Source of the DNA: Chrysemys picta bellii
Taxonomy: Eukaryota; Chordata; Testudines; Emydidae
Assembly (NCBI RefSeq): GCF_011386835.1
Contig: NC_088809.1
Location: forward strand, 24,993,067 to 25,057,066
DNA: 64,000 bases
Reading direction: 5' to 3'
Made by a program: the position numbers and the translations under genes. Of this stretch, positions 30,182 through 40,441 are shown one piece after another. The number at the start of each line of letters is the position of its first letter. Positions within the stretch are counted from its first letter, which is position 1. The notes beneath the pieces were generated by a model. It was given only the letters and a program-made list of their open reading frames with translations. It made no database searches and was not told the origin of the DNA.

Positions 30182-31565
30182 TTCTTGGTCCTCCGCTGCC
30201 ATCATAGGGGTACCTTCCCTTTTGGGGCACTCATTTTCCCAATGTCCCTCCTTTTGGCATCTGGCACACTGGTTGCGACCCAGACACCTTTCCTGTGTGC
30301 CAGGGCGCCCACGTCCTCTCATTCCCCGGCCCCTTCCGCCTTCCTGAAATCTTCCCCTGCCACCGGCCTGTACTGCTGCAACCATCATTTTCCCTTGCCT
30401 CTTTTCCTTTTCTCCCTCTCTAAGGCTGTAAGCCCTGTTTGCAGTTTCCAGAATCTGTGCCATGGTCATGCCCATCAAATCCTCTTTTTTCTGTAGTTTC
30501 CTTTTAATATCAGGGGCCACACGGCTGGTAAAGATACCCTTTATGATTGCCTCAGTTTCCCGTTCAGCGGGGTCTGCAGTAGTAGTTTGCCTGATGGTAT
30601 CCCGAATACGCTGCAGAAAAGCAACCGGACTCTCTTTTGGCTCCTGTACTAGCTCATAAGGCTTAGCCCAATTGTTATGTCGGACAGCCGAGTGTCGGAG
30701 GCCATGTAAAAGCAGCTCCTTGTAGGAGGTGAGACGGGTTTTCCACCCGGGATCTGCTAGGGGGACCATGTCCGCGGGCACCGGGACGTGATTTGGATTC
30801 AGATCATGTCTCCGCTGTGTCTCCTCCCTTGCTTTAGACACAACCTGATTACGCTCCACCTCAGACAGCAGGGTCCGCATAAGGACATTACAATCATCCC
30901 AGTCAGGTTTACAGCTAGCCAGGCTGTAAAAAGACCTTCAAAGACCGAGATAAACTTGCTTGGGTTCGTAGAGAATTCCCCTGCCTGTGCCTTAAAGGCT
31001 GCTAGGTCCACCGGGTTCAAAGGCACGTGCACATAGACCTGCATAGTAGTGGCCGGGCATTTTTGTGATCCTGGGCGGGCCACCACGGTCTCAGTAACTA
31101 ATGGATAGAATCCCACCAAGGGGGCAATCTCTGGAGCCCGAGGCACCCTGTCTTTATATGGTGGGGGTGTTGGAGCCGAAGGGGACACCGACTGCCATCA
31201 CAACCGGGGGAGGGTTCTGGGGACTAACAGTAGTTACTACCGAACCTGTCGGAGTCAAATTACACCTTTGCAAAAGATCTGACCTATCTTTTAACAACAT
31301 AAACAAACTGTGCATACATATGTTCATTCCATTTACCCGTACGCTGACAAAACAGAAGCAATTGAAGGTTCGTATTATAATTAAGTGATCCCTCCGGTGG
31401 CCACCTTTCCTGGTCCTCTAGCTGATATTGAGGCCAGTCTACTGTACAGAATCTTTTCAGTTTACTTTTAATCAACGGATCCGATTCAAACACTTTCCAG
31501 TTCACCAGAATGCATTCTAAGGGCGTACACCTTGCCCTGCCTGCAGTACTTTGTCCCTGCCCCAT
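30179..31565 (-). pseudogene. gag: Provirus gag (MA, CA, NC), frameshifted
   Basis: Frames on the minus strand: 31,565-31,284 (matrix: MGQ myristoylation start, ...STPLE-like TPLECILVNWK, VDWPQY, RWPPEGSLN), 31,188-30,799 (proline-rich segment and start of capsid), 30,880-30,179 (rest of capsid and nucleocapsid with one zinc knuckle CARCQKEGHWENEC). The three frames are offset, so at least two indels break gag. The final TAG is followed in the same frame by protease, the arrangement used for stop-codon readthrough in gammaretroviruses. Confidence 0.9.
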
Positions 31566-31837
31566 ATTCTAGGGAGACTCTGGGCGTCCCCAGGTCAAAA
31601 CAGGTAAAGTCCCCACTGGACTGTTCCTACCTTATCCACAGGACCGGTTCCCCACCGTCGCCCGCAGCTGCTTCTCCACTGCTCGAGCACGTTGCACCGT
31701 TGTGCCCTCCGGGGTCGACCAAACCACGTCTCCGCCGAGGCCCCCGGTAAAGTCACCGGTGCGTGCTGGGCGTCGGTCATCGCCGTAATCCATCGACCTC
31801 CGAGAGGGGTCCGGGCAAGGCTAAATTTCAGCCTCGA

Positions 31838-31855
31838 GCCCCACGTTGGGCGCCA
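31838..31855 (-). promoter_or_regulatory. Primer-binding site, tRNA-Lys1,2 type
   Basis: Minus strand TGGCGCCCAACGTGGGGC, four bases after the 5' LTR end. All 18 bases match the known tRNA-Lys1,2 primer site used by spumaviruses and some betaretroviruses; gammaretroviruses more often use Pro, Gln or other tRNAs. Confidence 0.85.
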
Positions 31856-31859
31856 AGAC

Positions 31860-32701
31860 TGTTGCCGGCACAGAGTGCCTGAGGACAGCAACAGCGGGGT
31901 TCGTTGCCCGGTGTGCTTCACGCCAATAAACACACCAGGGGGAGAAGCAAACAAAGTTTATTTGAGATCTCAAAGCGGTGCTAGGAGACTCGCATGTCTC
32001 AGATCAAGCACATCAATAGAAACAGTTTTTTTTCTTTTATACATTTTGCAGTTAAGCCTCACCCCCCATCCCCCTCTAGCCCTCCCTTCCTCCCCCCACA
32101 TTCCTCCCTTTACCCCTCCCGTCCCTGGTAATAGTTACTAAGCAAATAGCAATTACATTTAAGCAGTTAGATTATTTTGGCAGCTATAAGTTTAGCTTGT
32201 TAGTAACACTTCTTGAATTCAAGTATCAGAGGGGTAGCCGTGTTAGTCTGAATCTGTAAAAAGCAACAGAGGGTCCTGTGGCACCTTTAAGACTAACAGA
32301 AGTATTGGGAGCATAAGCTTTCGTGGGTAAGAACCTCACTTCTTCTTACCCACGAAATCTTATGCTCCCAATACTTCTGTTAGTCTCAAAGGTGCCACAG
32401 GACCCTCTGTTACTTCTTGAATTATTATCTTGTCCCTTTTCTTTGATTCGTTATCTCCCCTTTCAGCCAGAGGTCTGCAGGCCTCATTATTACCGCTTGG
32501 TACCGGTAAGGGGGGTTACCACTGATAGCTGGCTGCTTACACATTCCAATTGCACCTGGCTTTTGAGGTCTAAACTTTTTAGAGTTTCAACATGGAAGGA
32601 TAGAGTTTGGTTCACTTAGGCCTAGTGCAGGAAGGCTTCATTGACACTTATGGTCGTCTACCCTCCCGAGTTACCTAGGGTGATGCCCAGTGACGTCAAC
32701 A
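31860..32701 (-). repeat. Provirus 5' LTR (842 bp, with foldback insertion)
   Basis: Minus-strand order TGTTGACGTCACTGGG ... AATAAA ... GGCAACA. Contains a 192-bp foldback retroposon (32,220-32,411) with its own 12-bp duplication, leaving a true LTR of about 638 bp. The pyrimidine-rich stretch at 32,055-32,130 (purine-rich on the coding strand) lies in U3. The polyadenylation signal is shared with the 3' LTR. Confidence 0.85.
32220..32411. mobile_element. Foldback (palindromic) retroposon with 12-bp TSD, copy 1
   Basis: Starts with CAGAGGGGTAGCCGTGTTAG after a few bases. Two arms (AACAGAGGGTCCTGTGGCAC... and its reverse complement) pair around a short loop near 32,335. Flanked by ACTTCTTGAATT (32,208-32,219 and 32,412-32,423). 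Same family as 45,141-45,342. Confidence 0.75.
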
Positions 32702-32805
32702 GGTGGGTCCCTTTAAGACGTTCAGGTTGTGTATTTCCAGGGTGAGAACTGGGGCTGACAGGGCCAGCAGGCCGGTGAGGAGCAGGAGACGAGGGCACCG
32801 GGCAG

Positions 32806-33935
32806 CTGCAAAAGGGAAGAGCCGGTGAGAAGCTGGGAACACAAACCCGCCCTTCAGGAGCCGCAACTCCCAGTTCCCTCTGCCAGGACAGTGCCCCCTG
32901 GAGCAGCCAGCTAAGAGCTCGCTCCGCGGCTCCGCGCTCACAGCAGCCCAGAGGGGCGGGGAACTGGGGAGCCAGGCGGGGCGATTGGGAATGTGGGGGC
33001 AAGGTGGTGACCGGGGTAAGGGGAATTATGGGAGAGAAGAGCATTGGGGGAGGAGTGTCTGGAGGACTGGACCAGGGTTGTGGGGGAACCTGTGGTTCTG
33101 GGGAGCCCCGTGCATGGTTGCTTGAAGCTGCAGCCTCTGTTCCCTGGCACAGCCCTATGAGAAGCCCTAGTTGCCTTGCTGTGGAGACACTGTTCACTGT
33201 TGCCCAGCCCAGATTCCCAGCTCGGGTCAGTCCCACAGTCAGGCTCCCCCATCCATCCCCCTACACACAGACATCCTCCCCCCAGATTTCCAGAGCCCTG
33301 CTTAGCCCTGCCTGCCCTCACCCCTGCTCCGCCCGTAGCCTGTCTCCCAGGGCCCAGCCCACGCCCCGTGCTGCCCAGCCAGCGTCCCTGGCTCACTGTG
33401 GCTCTGCAGGGTGCAGTGGGATCAGCCAATGCTGCTGAAGAGGGAAGATGAATATGCCCCTTTTCTGTTGGCAGCTTGTGTGTAACCTCACGGCCTGGGA
33501 ATGGGACTGGTATCAGTGCCAGGTGCGGCTCAGGAACAAAGAACAGGGATTTCGCTGGCCAGACCACTGCCTAACGTCCCAGGTCCCCATCCCGCCGTGT
33601 GCTCTGAGGGGAGTGTGAGAAGCTGCCTGTGGCGACAGGCAGGGGCCGGCCAGGAGCCCCGGATTGGGAGGGAGCCGGGAGATTTCAAACCAGAGTATTT
33701 TCAAATATTTCCTATGAAAGGATTGATCAGCACAAGCTGAATGATGGTGTCACACGGAGCAGCTCCACGGTGATGCCGAGGGAGGGGGCACTGATCCCCT
33801 CAGAGAACTGGGCCCTGCTGACTGCAGGGGCAGGACGGATGTAGAGATGAAGAGCCAGGCCCTGTGCCAGGTGGCATGGGAGCACCAGGGGCCTCTTTCC
33901 TCCCCTCCCCCTGGCTGTGCAGGAGTGGGGCAGGG
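32806..33935. other. Sequence between split exon 2 and exon-4 fragment
   Basis: 32,806-32,879 is intron-1 sequence shared with 46,384-46,459, after which similarity stops. The rest is GC-rich without recognisable exons; long frames here lack splice or domain support. A segment near 33,720-33,840 is moderately open on the minus strand (ITVELLRV...), unassigned. Confidence 0.4.
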
Positions 33936-34113
33936 TTCCAGGACTCAGCCCAGGTGATCTGTGTGTCATGCCGGTTCCGCTGGAGAACCATCCAGCCCTC
34001 GCTGGTGCTGTTCAGCTCTCAGCAGACCTCGAATTGATGGAGTCCTGTGGGCTGGATGACGAAGATGCCACTGACCCTGTTCCAGGTTATCTCACTGCAG
34101 TCCTTGGGCCAGG
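33936..34113 (-). pseudogene. Fibrinogen-like gene exon 4, truncated and mutated (copy A)
   Basis: Minus strand after acceptor GCCCACAG: AWPKDCSEITWNRVSGIFVI QPTG..., then an insertion creates a TGA where the intact gene has VYCDLNS. Downstream the homology resumes in another frame (EGWMVLQRNRHDTQITWAES region) and ends at 33,936, so two thirds of the FReD domain is missing. Its exon 3 (34,468-34,524) is still present upstream. Confidence 0.8.
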
Positions 34114-34467
34114 CTGTGGGCAAAACAAGACAAGTTGTCAAGAACAAAACCTCATGGAACAAAACCCCGCTCAGAGTTACGATCACAGTGGAGTTTCCAT
34201 AAAATCTTTCCTTGGCCTCCTTCCCAACTCCTCCGCCGAGGAATAGCAGCTGCATCTTGGCCAGATCAGGCTGCACTGAGGAGTCCTGGAGGTGAGCTCT
34301 GGTCTCTAGCCTCGCGCCAGACTGATGTCCCCATAGCTGTGCTGGAGGGAATTCTCACCGCTGGAACTCTGCTCCCAGATCTCTGCAGTGTGTGTGTGCG
34401 TGTGTGTGTGTGTGTGTGTCACCCCTGTGAGGGGGGACAATGCAAGCGGGACACACTTACCACTTAC

Positions 34468-34524
34468 CCTGGGCTACCCGCATGTCACTGGCTCTGCTGC
34501 ACCGGAGGCTCCCTTTCCCCTGAT
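34468..34524 (-). pseudogene. Fibrinogen-like gene exon 3 (57 nt), copy A
   Basis: Minus strand between CCCCACACAG and GTAAGTGG; 19 codons in phase 1-1, reading DQGKGSLRCSRASD then MRVAQ. Two codons shorter than the 63-nt exon of the complete gene but still phase-neutral. Frame joins to exon 4 as GCC TGG CCC. Confidence 0.65.
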
Positions 34525-35923
34525 CTGTGTGGGGAGGAGAGAGCCGAGTGATGTGAGGGCTTTACAGAGGATATTCCCAGCTCCACAGCTGGGCGTATTC
34601 TCAGCACATTCGCCTCCCTGTCCCTCCGCTGGCCCAGCTGTAGGCCTCAGTTATCCACTGGGCACTGGGGCGCCTCTCCCTGCTGGATTGCTGCAAACTC
34701 TGACACTTGCGGGAAGGCAGGAATTCACCCAGAATCCCTCCAGAGCAGAGACCCACCCTGGTACCCTCCTCAGCTTGGCCACAGCCCCGCGTCGCTGCCA
34801 AGAACCATCAGCAGGAGGGGGCCGGAGGCCTGATAGGCTCTGCCTGCATCGGGCACCAACAGGCTCCTTCCCTCTGGGCCAGGGCCCGTTCGCACATGCG
34901 CAGGGCGGCTCCCTGGGCCCAGCCCCGAGCCCTGAGCTCAGGCTCCCCTGGGCCCTGCTGTGTCCCTGCAGGGACAGCACATGTCTCTCCGACAGCCCCT
35001 TCTCAAAGGGTGGGAGAAGGGCTGGTAGCAGGCAGGAGAGGCAGGATTTCCTGCCAGCTCTCCAGCCAGCCAGGGCTCTGAGGGACGGGGCGGGAGGCCA
35101 GCTTCTCCTGTGTGCCCATCCCCAGCCAATCAGGGCTATGGAGGCAGGGCCAGTCCTCAAAGCACTTCTCCTGATCCATCCAGTGGGGGTGTCATGACTT
35201 CGACTAACCCAGACTCCCCTTGGCTGCTCTACCTGGCTCCTGGCCGCTCCCCTCCAGTCTGGCCCAAATGCAGCCACCAACCTCACCGCCCGCTCCCGTG
35301 GCTCTGCCCACACCACCCAGAGGCCGATTAAGGCTTATTGGGGTGCTGGGTACAAAGAACATTTGGTCTCCCCAGCTCCCCTCACCATGGGGTCCTGCCC
35401 CTTGGTCCTCCTCTTCCCCCCAAGGCTCCACTCCCAGGCCTGGCCGGAAACTGTCCTGTGGTAAGAGCTGCCCAGGGCCCCCAAGTCACAGTGGGGAGGC
35501 CAGGACCCTCCACCTACCCTGGGCGGCATTCCCTGGGGGTGGGGATACAGACTGTGGCTGCTCTCGGGCTCCCTGGCCCCCCACCCTGGGCAAGTGGAGG
35601 GTCCAGGGCTCCCCACAACTGGCCCCGGCTCCCTGGGCGCCTCTTACCACAGCCAGGCTCCAGCTTCCAGCCTGGCAGGGGACAGAGCCACAGGGGAAGA
35701 GGACAAGCGGGGCCACAGTTCTGGAGCCAGTGGCACCCTCACTTCTGCACAGGTTCCGGTGCTCCTGCAGGGGCCCCCAAATTGGCTGGCGCCCCTGGGC
35801 ACGGGCCCTGTGGGCCTGTGCATTAATCTCCCATTGGTTCTGCCACCCTTTACTCATACTCATTTACTCATACAGCACTTCAGCACCCCTGCACTCAACA
35901 CTATCGTGAACTGTACCCAACAG
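34525..35923. other. Intron-2-like sequence of copy A; no gene
   Basis: Shares blocks with 45,470-45,730 up to 35,325 (tctggcccaaatgcagccacc...), then diverges. A TG dinucleotide repeat is at 34,386-34,418, just outside. The expected exon 2 is missing; an element with an 8-bp duplication begins at 35,924. Confidence 0.5.
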
Positions 35924-37836
35924 CAGGGCCGGCTCTAGGTTTTTTGCCGCCCCAAGCAAAAAAATTTTTGGCTGCCCCCCCCCCGTCCCAGCCCTGGGCT
36001 CCTCGCCGCACCCCCCTGCTGTCCCAGCTTTGGGCTCTCCCCACCCACCCACCCACACCCCCTGCCGCCCCAGCCCTGGGCTCCCTCATTCCCCCCCTCA
36101 TTGCCCCCCACACACACCTCCTGCCGCCCCAGCCCTGGGGTCCCTCATTCCCCCCCTCATTGCCCCCCACACACACCTCCTGCCGCCCCAGCCCTGGGGT
36201 CCCTCATTCCCCCCCTCATTGCCCCCCACACACACCTCCTGCCGCCCTAGCTCTGGGCTCCCTCATTCCCCCCCTCATTGCCCCCCACACACACCTCCTG
36301 CCGCCCCAGCTCTGGGCTCCCTTATTCCTCCCCTCATTGCCCCCCCCTCACACCTACTGCTGCCCCAGCCCTGGGCTCCCTCATTCCCCCCCTCATTGCC
36401 CCCCCACACACCTCCTGCCGCCCCAGCCCTGGGCTCCCTCATTCCCCCCCTCATTGCCCCCCACACACACCTCCTGCCGCCCCAGCCCTGGGCTCTCTCC
36501 CCCCTCCCCCACCTGCACCCTCCTTCCGCTGCAGCCCTGGGTCACTGGTAACTCGCTCCCAGGGCAGGTCATTCAGCAGGAATTTTAGATGTGCACAGAA
36601 CACAGACAGGATTGGTTCCCATATGGTTACAGAACTGCAGTAAAGTGGAACGATTTTCAGCTTGTGTGATTGGGGGATATCTGGATGCACATTATAAGAC
36701 TGTCCTACATAAATGAGGAAAAGTTGAGGTGCCTTTATTATTCTTTTGTTCCACTCTTTCTTTCTATGGGGAATTTGCCAATGCAATATCACTGTCTTCC
36801 TTTTAAACAAACAAACAAACAAACAAAAAGGCAATGGCTGTTGAAAATTGCAATTCCTGTCCTAATAACCACTGGGAAGCATTTCTTGCTCAATTTTATC
36901 CTACTTTTTCTACAGCAAGTTACAGTGGATCAGTATATTTGATTTGGGGGAAATGAAGTAACAGCTGCCCAAACTGAGCTTGAGCACTCCTGAATTTTGA
37001 GGTGTTCAAATCTGGAAGGCAGGTGCTGGGGGGGTCTGTGGCTCCGTGGGGGAGCACGGCACCATGTATGCAGCAGTGTGTCTGGCGCTGCGCGGAGCCG
37101 GACATGCTGGTCTGAGTGGCATGATAAGGGGGCTGGGGGGTTGGATGGGGCGGAGGTTCAGGGGGGCAGTCAGGGGCAGGGAGAAGGGGGGGTTAGATGG
37201 GTTAGGAGTTCGGGGGGGCAGTCAGGGGACAGGCAGTGGTTGGATAGGCATGGGAGTCCCGGGGATTTGTCAGGGGACAGGTAGGGGGTGGGGTTCTAGG
37301 GGGGAAGTTGGGGCGGTCTCAGGAGGGGGCAGTTGGGGACAAGGAGAAGGGAGGCTTAGATAGGGGGTGGGGTCCTGGGGGGCAGTTAGGGGCAGGGGTC
37401 CCAGGAGGGGGTGATCAGGGGACAGGGAGCAGGAGGGTTGGATGGGTTAGGGTTTCTGTGGGGGGCAGTCGGAGGAGGTGGATGGTGGCGGGGGGGGGCT
37501 ACCCTCCCTGTGGACTGTCCTATTTTTTTTTTAATGTTAAAATATGGTATCCCTACCCTTCAGAGTGCAGCTCTCCATTCATAGCAGGCTGCAGCATGAG
37601 GTCTTAGCTACCTCACTCCCTCTCCCTCTTTCCTGTTGGTAGTGGCCAAGGGAATGCTGGGAAATGTAGTTCTTTCCCTGCTTCAGGGCTGGCTCTATAG
37701 GCAGGGAGCTAACCAAGGAACTACAGCTCCCAGGGCCCCCTGTTGGTTCTCAGCTCCCCTGCTGGATCCCTGCCGCCCCTGCAAATGGGCTGCCCCAAGC
37801 ACGTGCTTGCTTTGCTGGTGCCTAGAGCCGCCCCTG
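35924..37836. mobile_element. 1.9-kb non-autonomous hAT-like element with 8-bp TSD
   Basis: Ends CAGGGCCGGCTCTAGG / CCTAGAGCCGCCCCTG, flanked by CCCAACAG on both sides (35,916-35,923 and 37,837-37,844). Interior: a minisatellite of about 59 bp (36,000-36,500), AT-rich unique sequence (36,570-37,010), and a G-rich segment ending AATATGGTATCCCTA at 37,555 that looks like the 3' half of another MITE. No transposase. The ends resemble those of the element at 16,817-18,064. Confidence 0.75.
36000..36500. repeat. Minisatellite, about 59-bp unit, about 8 copies
   Basis: Units begin CTGCCGCCCCAGCCCTGGG and contain CTCATTCCCCCCCTCATTGCC and a CACACAC end. The step is 57-60 bases, with minor variants (GCCCTAGCTCTGGG). 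The 173- and 214-residue frames here are repeat translations. Confidence 0.85.
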
Positions 37837-37844
37837 CCCAACAG

Positions 37845-38447
37845 CACCCAAAACGGATCCCTTTGGCAAAACAGCTCCATCGGCTCATTACCTAGGCACA
37901 GTAGCGTGTCTGTGCAAATACGGCCTGTTCCTGAACTCTCCCCCCAGCTCACGGCTAGATGTTAGGGGAGAGCTCCTTCACCCCCTGCTTACATTGCCGA
38001 CAAGGGGCTTTAATAACATCTAAAGACGGTTAAGCCAGGGATTTCCCCTTCCAAAAAGACCCTTTAAGCCAAAAGAAGGGAAAGTGACCTGGAGCGGGGC
38101 AGTAACCCTGCTCCGAGGAGAAGAGGTTAAAGGCAGTTGAGGTCGGCTGCTTGAAGAGGCAGCCACAGCTTTGGCCCTGCTAGAAGGGCTAAGGGAGGAG
38201 CTGGCTCAGTCTCACTCCAGCTGGGAGTGGGAAGGGCCTGGCTGCCGGGGAGCACAGGGGACCTGAAGCAGAGCAGGGCTGGGGATGGGCAAGAGGAGCT
38301 GGGCAGCTCCAGCTTGGCAATTCCCCAGGCTGAGGCTTGGTAAGGCCCAGGGTGGTACTGGGGCTGCAGAGGTGCTGCCTGGGCATAGGCAGAAGCAGCT
38401 GATCCAACCCCCTTGGCAGCGATGAGTGGCCATGACAGATGCAGTCT
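37845..38447. other. Unassigned, possibly LTR-derived
   Basis: No exon recognised. With 39,227-39,560 on the far side of the MITE it may form one repeat ending in AATAAA (39,508-39,513). Not named. Confidence 0.3.
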
Positions 38448-39218
38448 TAGGGTTACCATATTTAAAAAATAAAAAAAGAGGACACTCCACGGGCCCTAGC
38501 CCCGCCCCTTTCCCACCCCCGGCCTGCCACAACTCCGCCCCTTCCCCAAAGTCCCCGCCCTAACTCCCCCTCCTCCCTCCCAGCCACGCGAAAAGGGCTG
38601 CCCGAGCGCTACCGGCTTTACGGTTTGCCGGGCAGCCTCCAGACCCTGCGCCCCCGGCCGGCGCTTCCCCAGCGCAGCTGGAGCCCGGGAGGGGAAGCGC
38701 CCAGCCGGGGGAACAGGGTCTGGAGGCTGCCCAGCAAACCATGAAGCCGGTAGCGCTCGGGCTTTGGGCAGCCCCTATGCCTCCGGACCCTGTGCCCCTG
38801 GCCGGGCACTTCTCCTCCCGGGCTCCAGCTGCTCTGCTCCTCCCTGGACTCAGACTTCGGCTCTGTTTAAGAGCCAAGCTGCCTGAGCCAGCGCTACCGG
38901 CTTCGGGCAGCCCCATGCCTCCGGACCCCAGCCGCCGGCCGGGCACTTCTCCTCCCCGGCTCCAGCTGCTCTGCTCCGGCAGCTGGGGTCCAGAGGCAAG
39001 GGGGCTGCCCGAAGCCGGTAGCGCTGGCTCGGGCAGCTTGGCTCTTAAACAGAGCCGAAGTCTGAGTCCGGGGAGGAGCAGAACAGCCGTGGGAGGGGAA
39101 GTGCCCGGACGGTATTTTTCCCGGACATGTTCGGCTTTTTGGCAATTCCCCCCGGACGGGGGTTTGATTGCCGAAAAGCCGGACATGTCTGGGAAAAACC
39201 GGACGTATGGTAACCCTA
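38448..39218. mobile_element. hAT-like MITE with 8-bp TSD (third site)
   Basis: 771 bp, TAGGGTTACC / GGTAACCCTA ends, flanked by TGCAGTCT (38,440-38,447 and 39,219-39,226). Closest to the element at 23,201-23,977, in opposite orientation; both share the same internal GC-rich modules. The 208-residue minus-strand frame inside is not a gene. Confidence 0.8.
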
Positions 39219-39226
39219 TGCAGTCT

Positions 39227-40441
39227 GCCCCAGAGAAAGGGGGCTAGATGACGACTGGCAGTAGCCACTGAGGCAAGGTGGGCATGGGGGAGAGGGTTCC
39301 CCTGGGAAGGGAGAGCCAGAGTGTGGGGGCACTGCTTTGGGACAGCACCCCAAGGTAAGGGGCACTGGGGTCTGTGAGGGACATGGGGGCCTGAAGCAGG
39401 AGAGACACCGGCCAGCAGGAGGCGCTCCTAGTGCTGGAATTGAACTAATTCCTGGATGACCAGCAGGAGGCGCCGCGCCAGTGAGTCAGCGATCTGCTAC
39501 GTGGCCAAATAAACTAGTTCCTTTGAAGCAGTAAAACAAGAGTTCTGTGATTAAACCCCTCAGCCCCTTAGAAAGGCACAGCGGGGCGGGAGCCTGGAGG
39601 GACGAGGGGAGGGTAGTGCACGGAAGGAGGGGTCGTGTGGGCATCAATGCAGAACGGTCTAGTTAACGGCCCCTAAATGCACTTTCTGCACAGAACTACT
39701 GCAGCTTCCCAAGCCCCAAACTGCACAAAGTCTGGGAACGGACAATTCAGGGATTCAGCCAGTTCCCCCCGGTCACATCACCGGGGTCACTCCACAGGCT
39801 TAGCCTGGCTGCTCTGCCCCCTGGCCAGGCTGCCCTTTGGTCTGTGAACAGCCCTGGAAACGAGGTGGGATGCACGGCTGGACAAGGGACGTTTTTAGGA
39901 AGCTCTGCAGTGCAGGTTGCAGAGCAATGGGAGTTGAGGCAAGGAAACTAGTTGGACGTGTTGGGACAAAGTTGAGTGGCCAGTGTCAGACTGCTGGAGT
40001 GGAAGGTCCTAGACCAGTGGGGCGGTGCTGGGTTCCTTTCATTGTCCGTCTCCAGACTTCCTGACGTTCGGTGTCCAAAGGCCTCATTGTTTTGTCCAGA
40101 AAATGTAGTATTGCTTTGGACGGTAGATGGCCCCACTGACACACGTTCAGCATTAACTCTTCTTACGGGTTGTGGGGAGGGATTACTGAACAGTTTGAAT
40201 TCCCTTCTCTAGAGAACAAACAAAGCAATTCCCAGCCCGGAGCAGAGCAGATCCATTCTCCTGTGTTTCTCTCTTGTGCTGTGTGTACACGAGCAAACGG
40301 CCTGTTCCTCTCTCATGCTGCCCCCTCTCCTGCCGTATTTGCCATTGCAACAAAGTTGACTTTTTCCCACAGAAAATTTTGCTTTCCCCGAAACCACATT
40401 TCTGATGGAAAAAGTTTTGCCCAGCTGGAGCAATTTCCTTG
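39227..40441. other. Intergenic, no gene recognised
   Basis: 39,430-39,480 contains two 'gaccagcaggaggcgc' words; AATAAA is at 39,508. 39,560-40,440 has no exon, tRNA or named repeat that I can support. Confidence 0.35.

Larger units (their letters stand above)
24792..32701 (-). mobile_element. Defective gammaretrovirus-like endogenous provirus
   Basis: A full-structure provirus on the minus strand, 7.9 kb, bounded by TG...CA LTR ends and a 4-bp target duplication. Order on the minus strand: 5' LTR, tRNA-Lys1,2-type primer site, gag, TAG, pro-pol in the same frame, env, polypurine tract, 3' LTR. Integrase GPY/F-like region, CX6CC in TM and the in-frame gag TAG all point to class I (gamma/epsilon-like). 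It is non-functional: frameshifts in gag and pol, env fragments out of frame, catalytic substitutions, a SINE in env and a foldback element in the 5' LTR. Confidence 0.9.
24748..32805 (-). pseudogene. Fibrinogen-like gene exon 2, split by a provirus (copy C)
   Basis: Minus-strand exon 2 survives in two pieces, 32,805-32,702 and 24,791-24,748. Removing the provirus and one GGTG leaves exactly 144 nt with the acceptor CTTTTGCAG and donor GCAG|GTGTGT, the same length and sites as exon 2 of the complete gene (46,237-46,380). It encodes the signal peptide (LLLLTGLLALSAPVLT) and LEIHNLN. Upstream homology stops at 32,879, and exons 1, 3 and 4 of this copy are not found, so the copy is dead. Provirus and exon have the same orientation. 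Confidence 0.8.

Noticed and set aside
32702..32941. 81-residue minus-strand ORF starting upstream of the signal peptide as a gene start
   Set aside because: Its Met lies in intron 1. The splice acceptor CTTTTGCAG and the ATGG exon 1 of the paralog give a better start.
36000..36500. CRISPR-like array
   Set aside because: Tandem units are contiguous with no unique spacers, in a eukaryotic transposon.
36030..36588. Proline-rich 170-215 residue frames
   Set aside because: They are translations of the 59-bp minisatellite in several frames.
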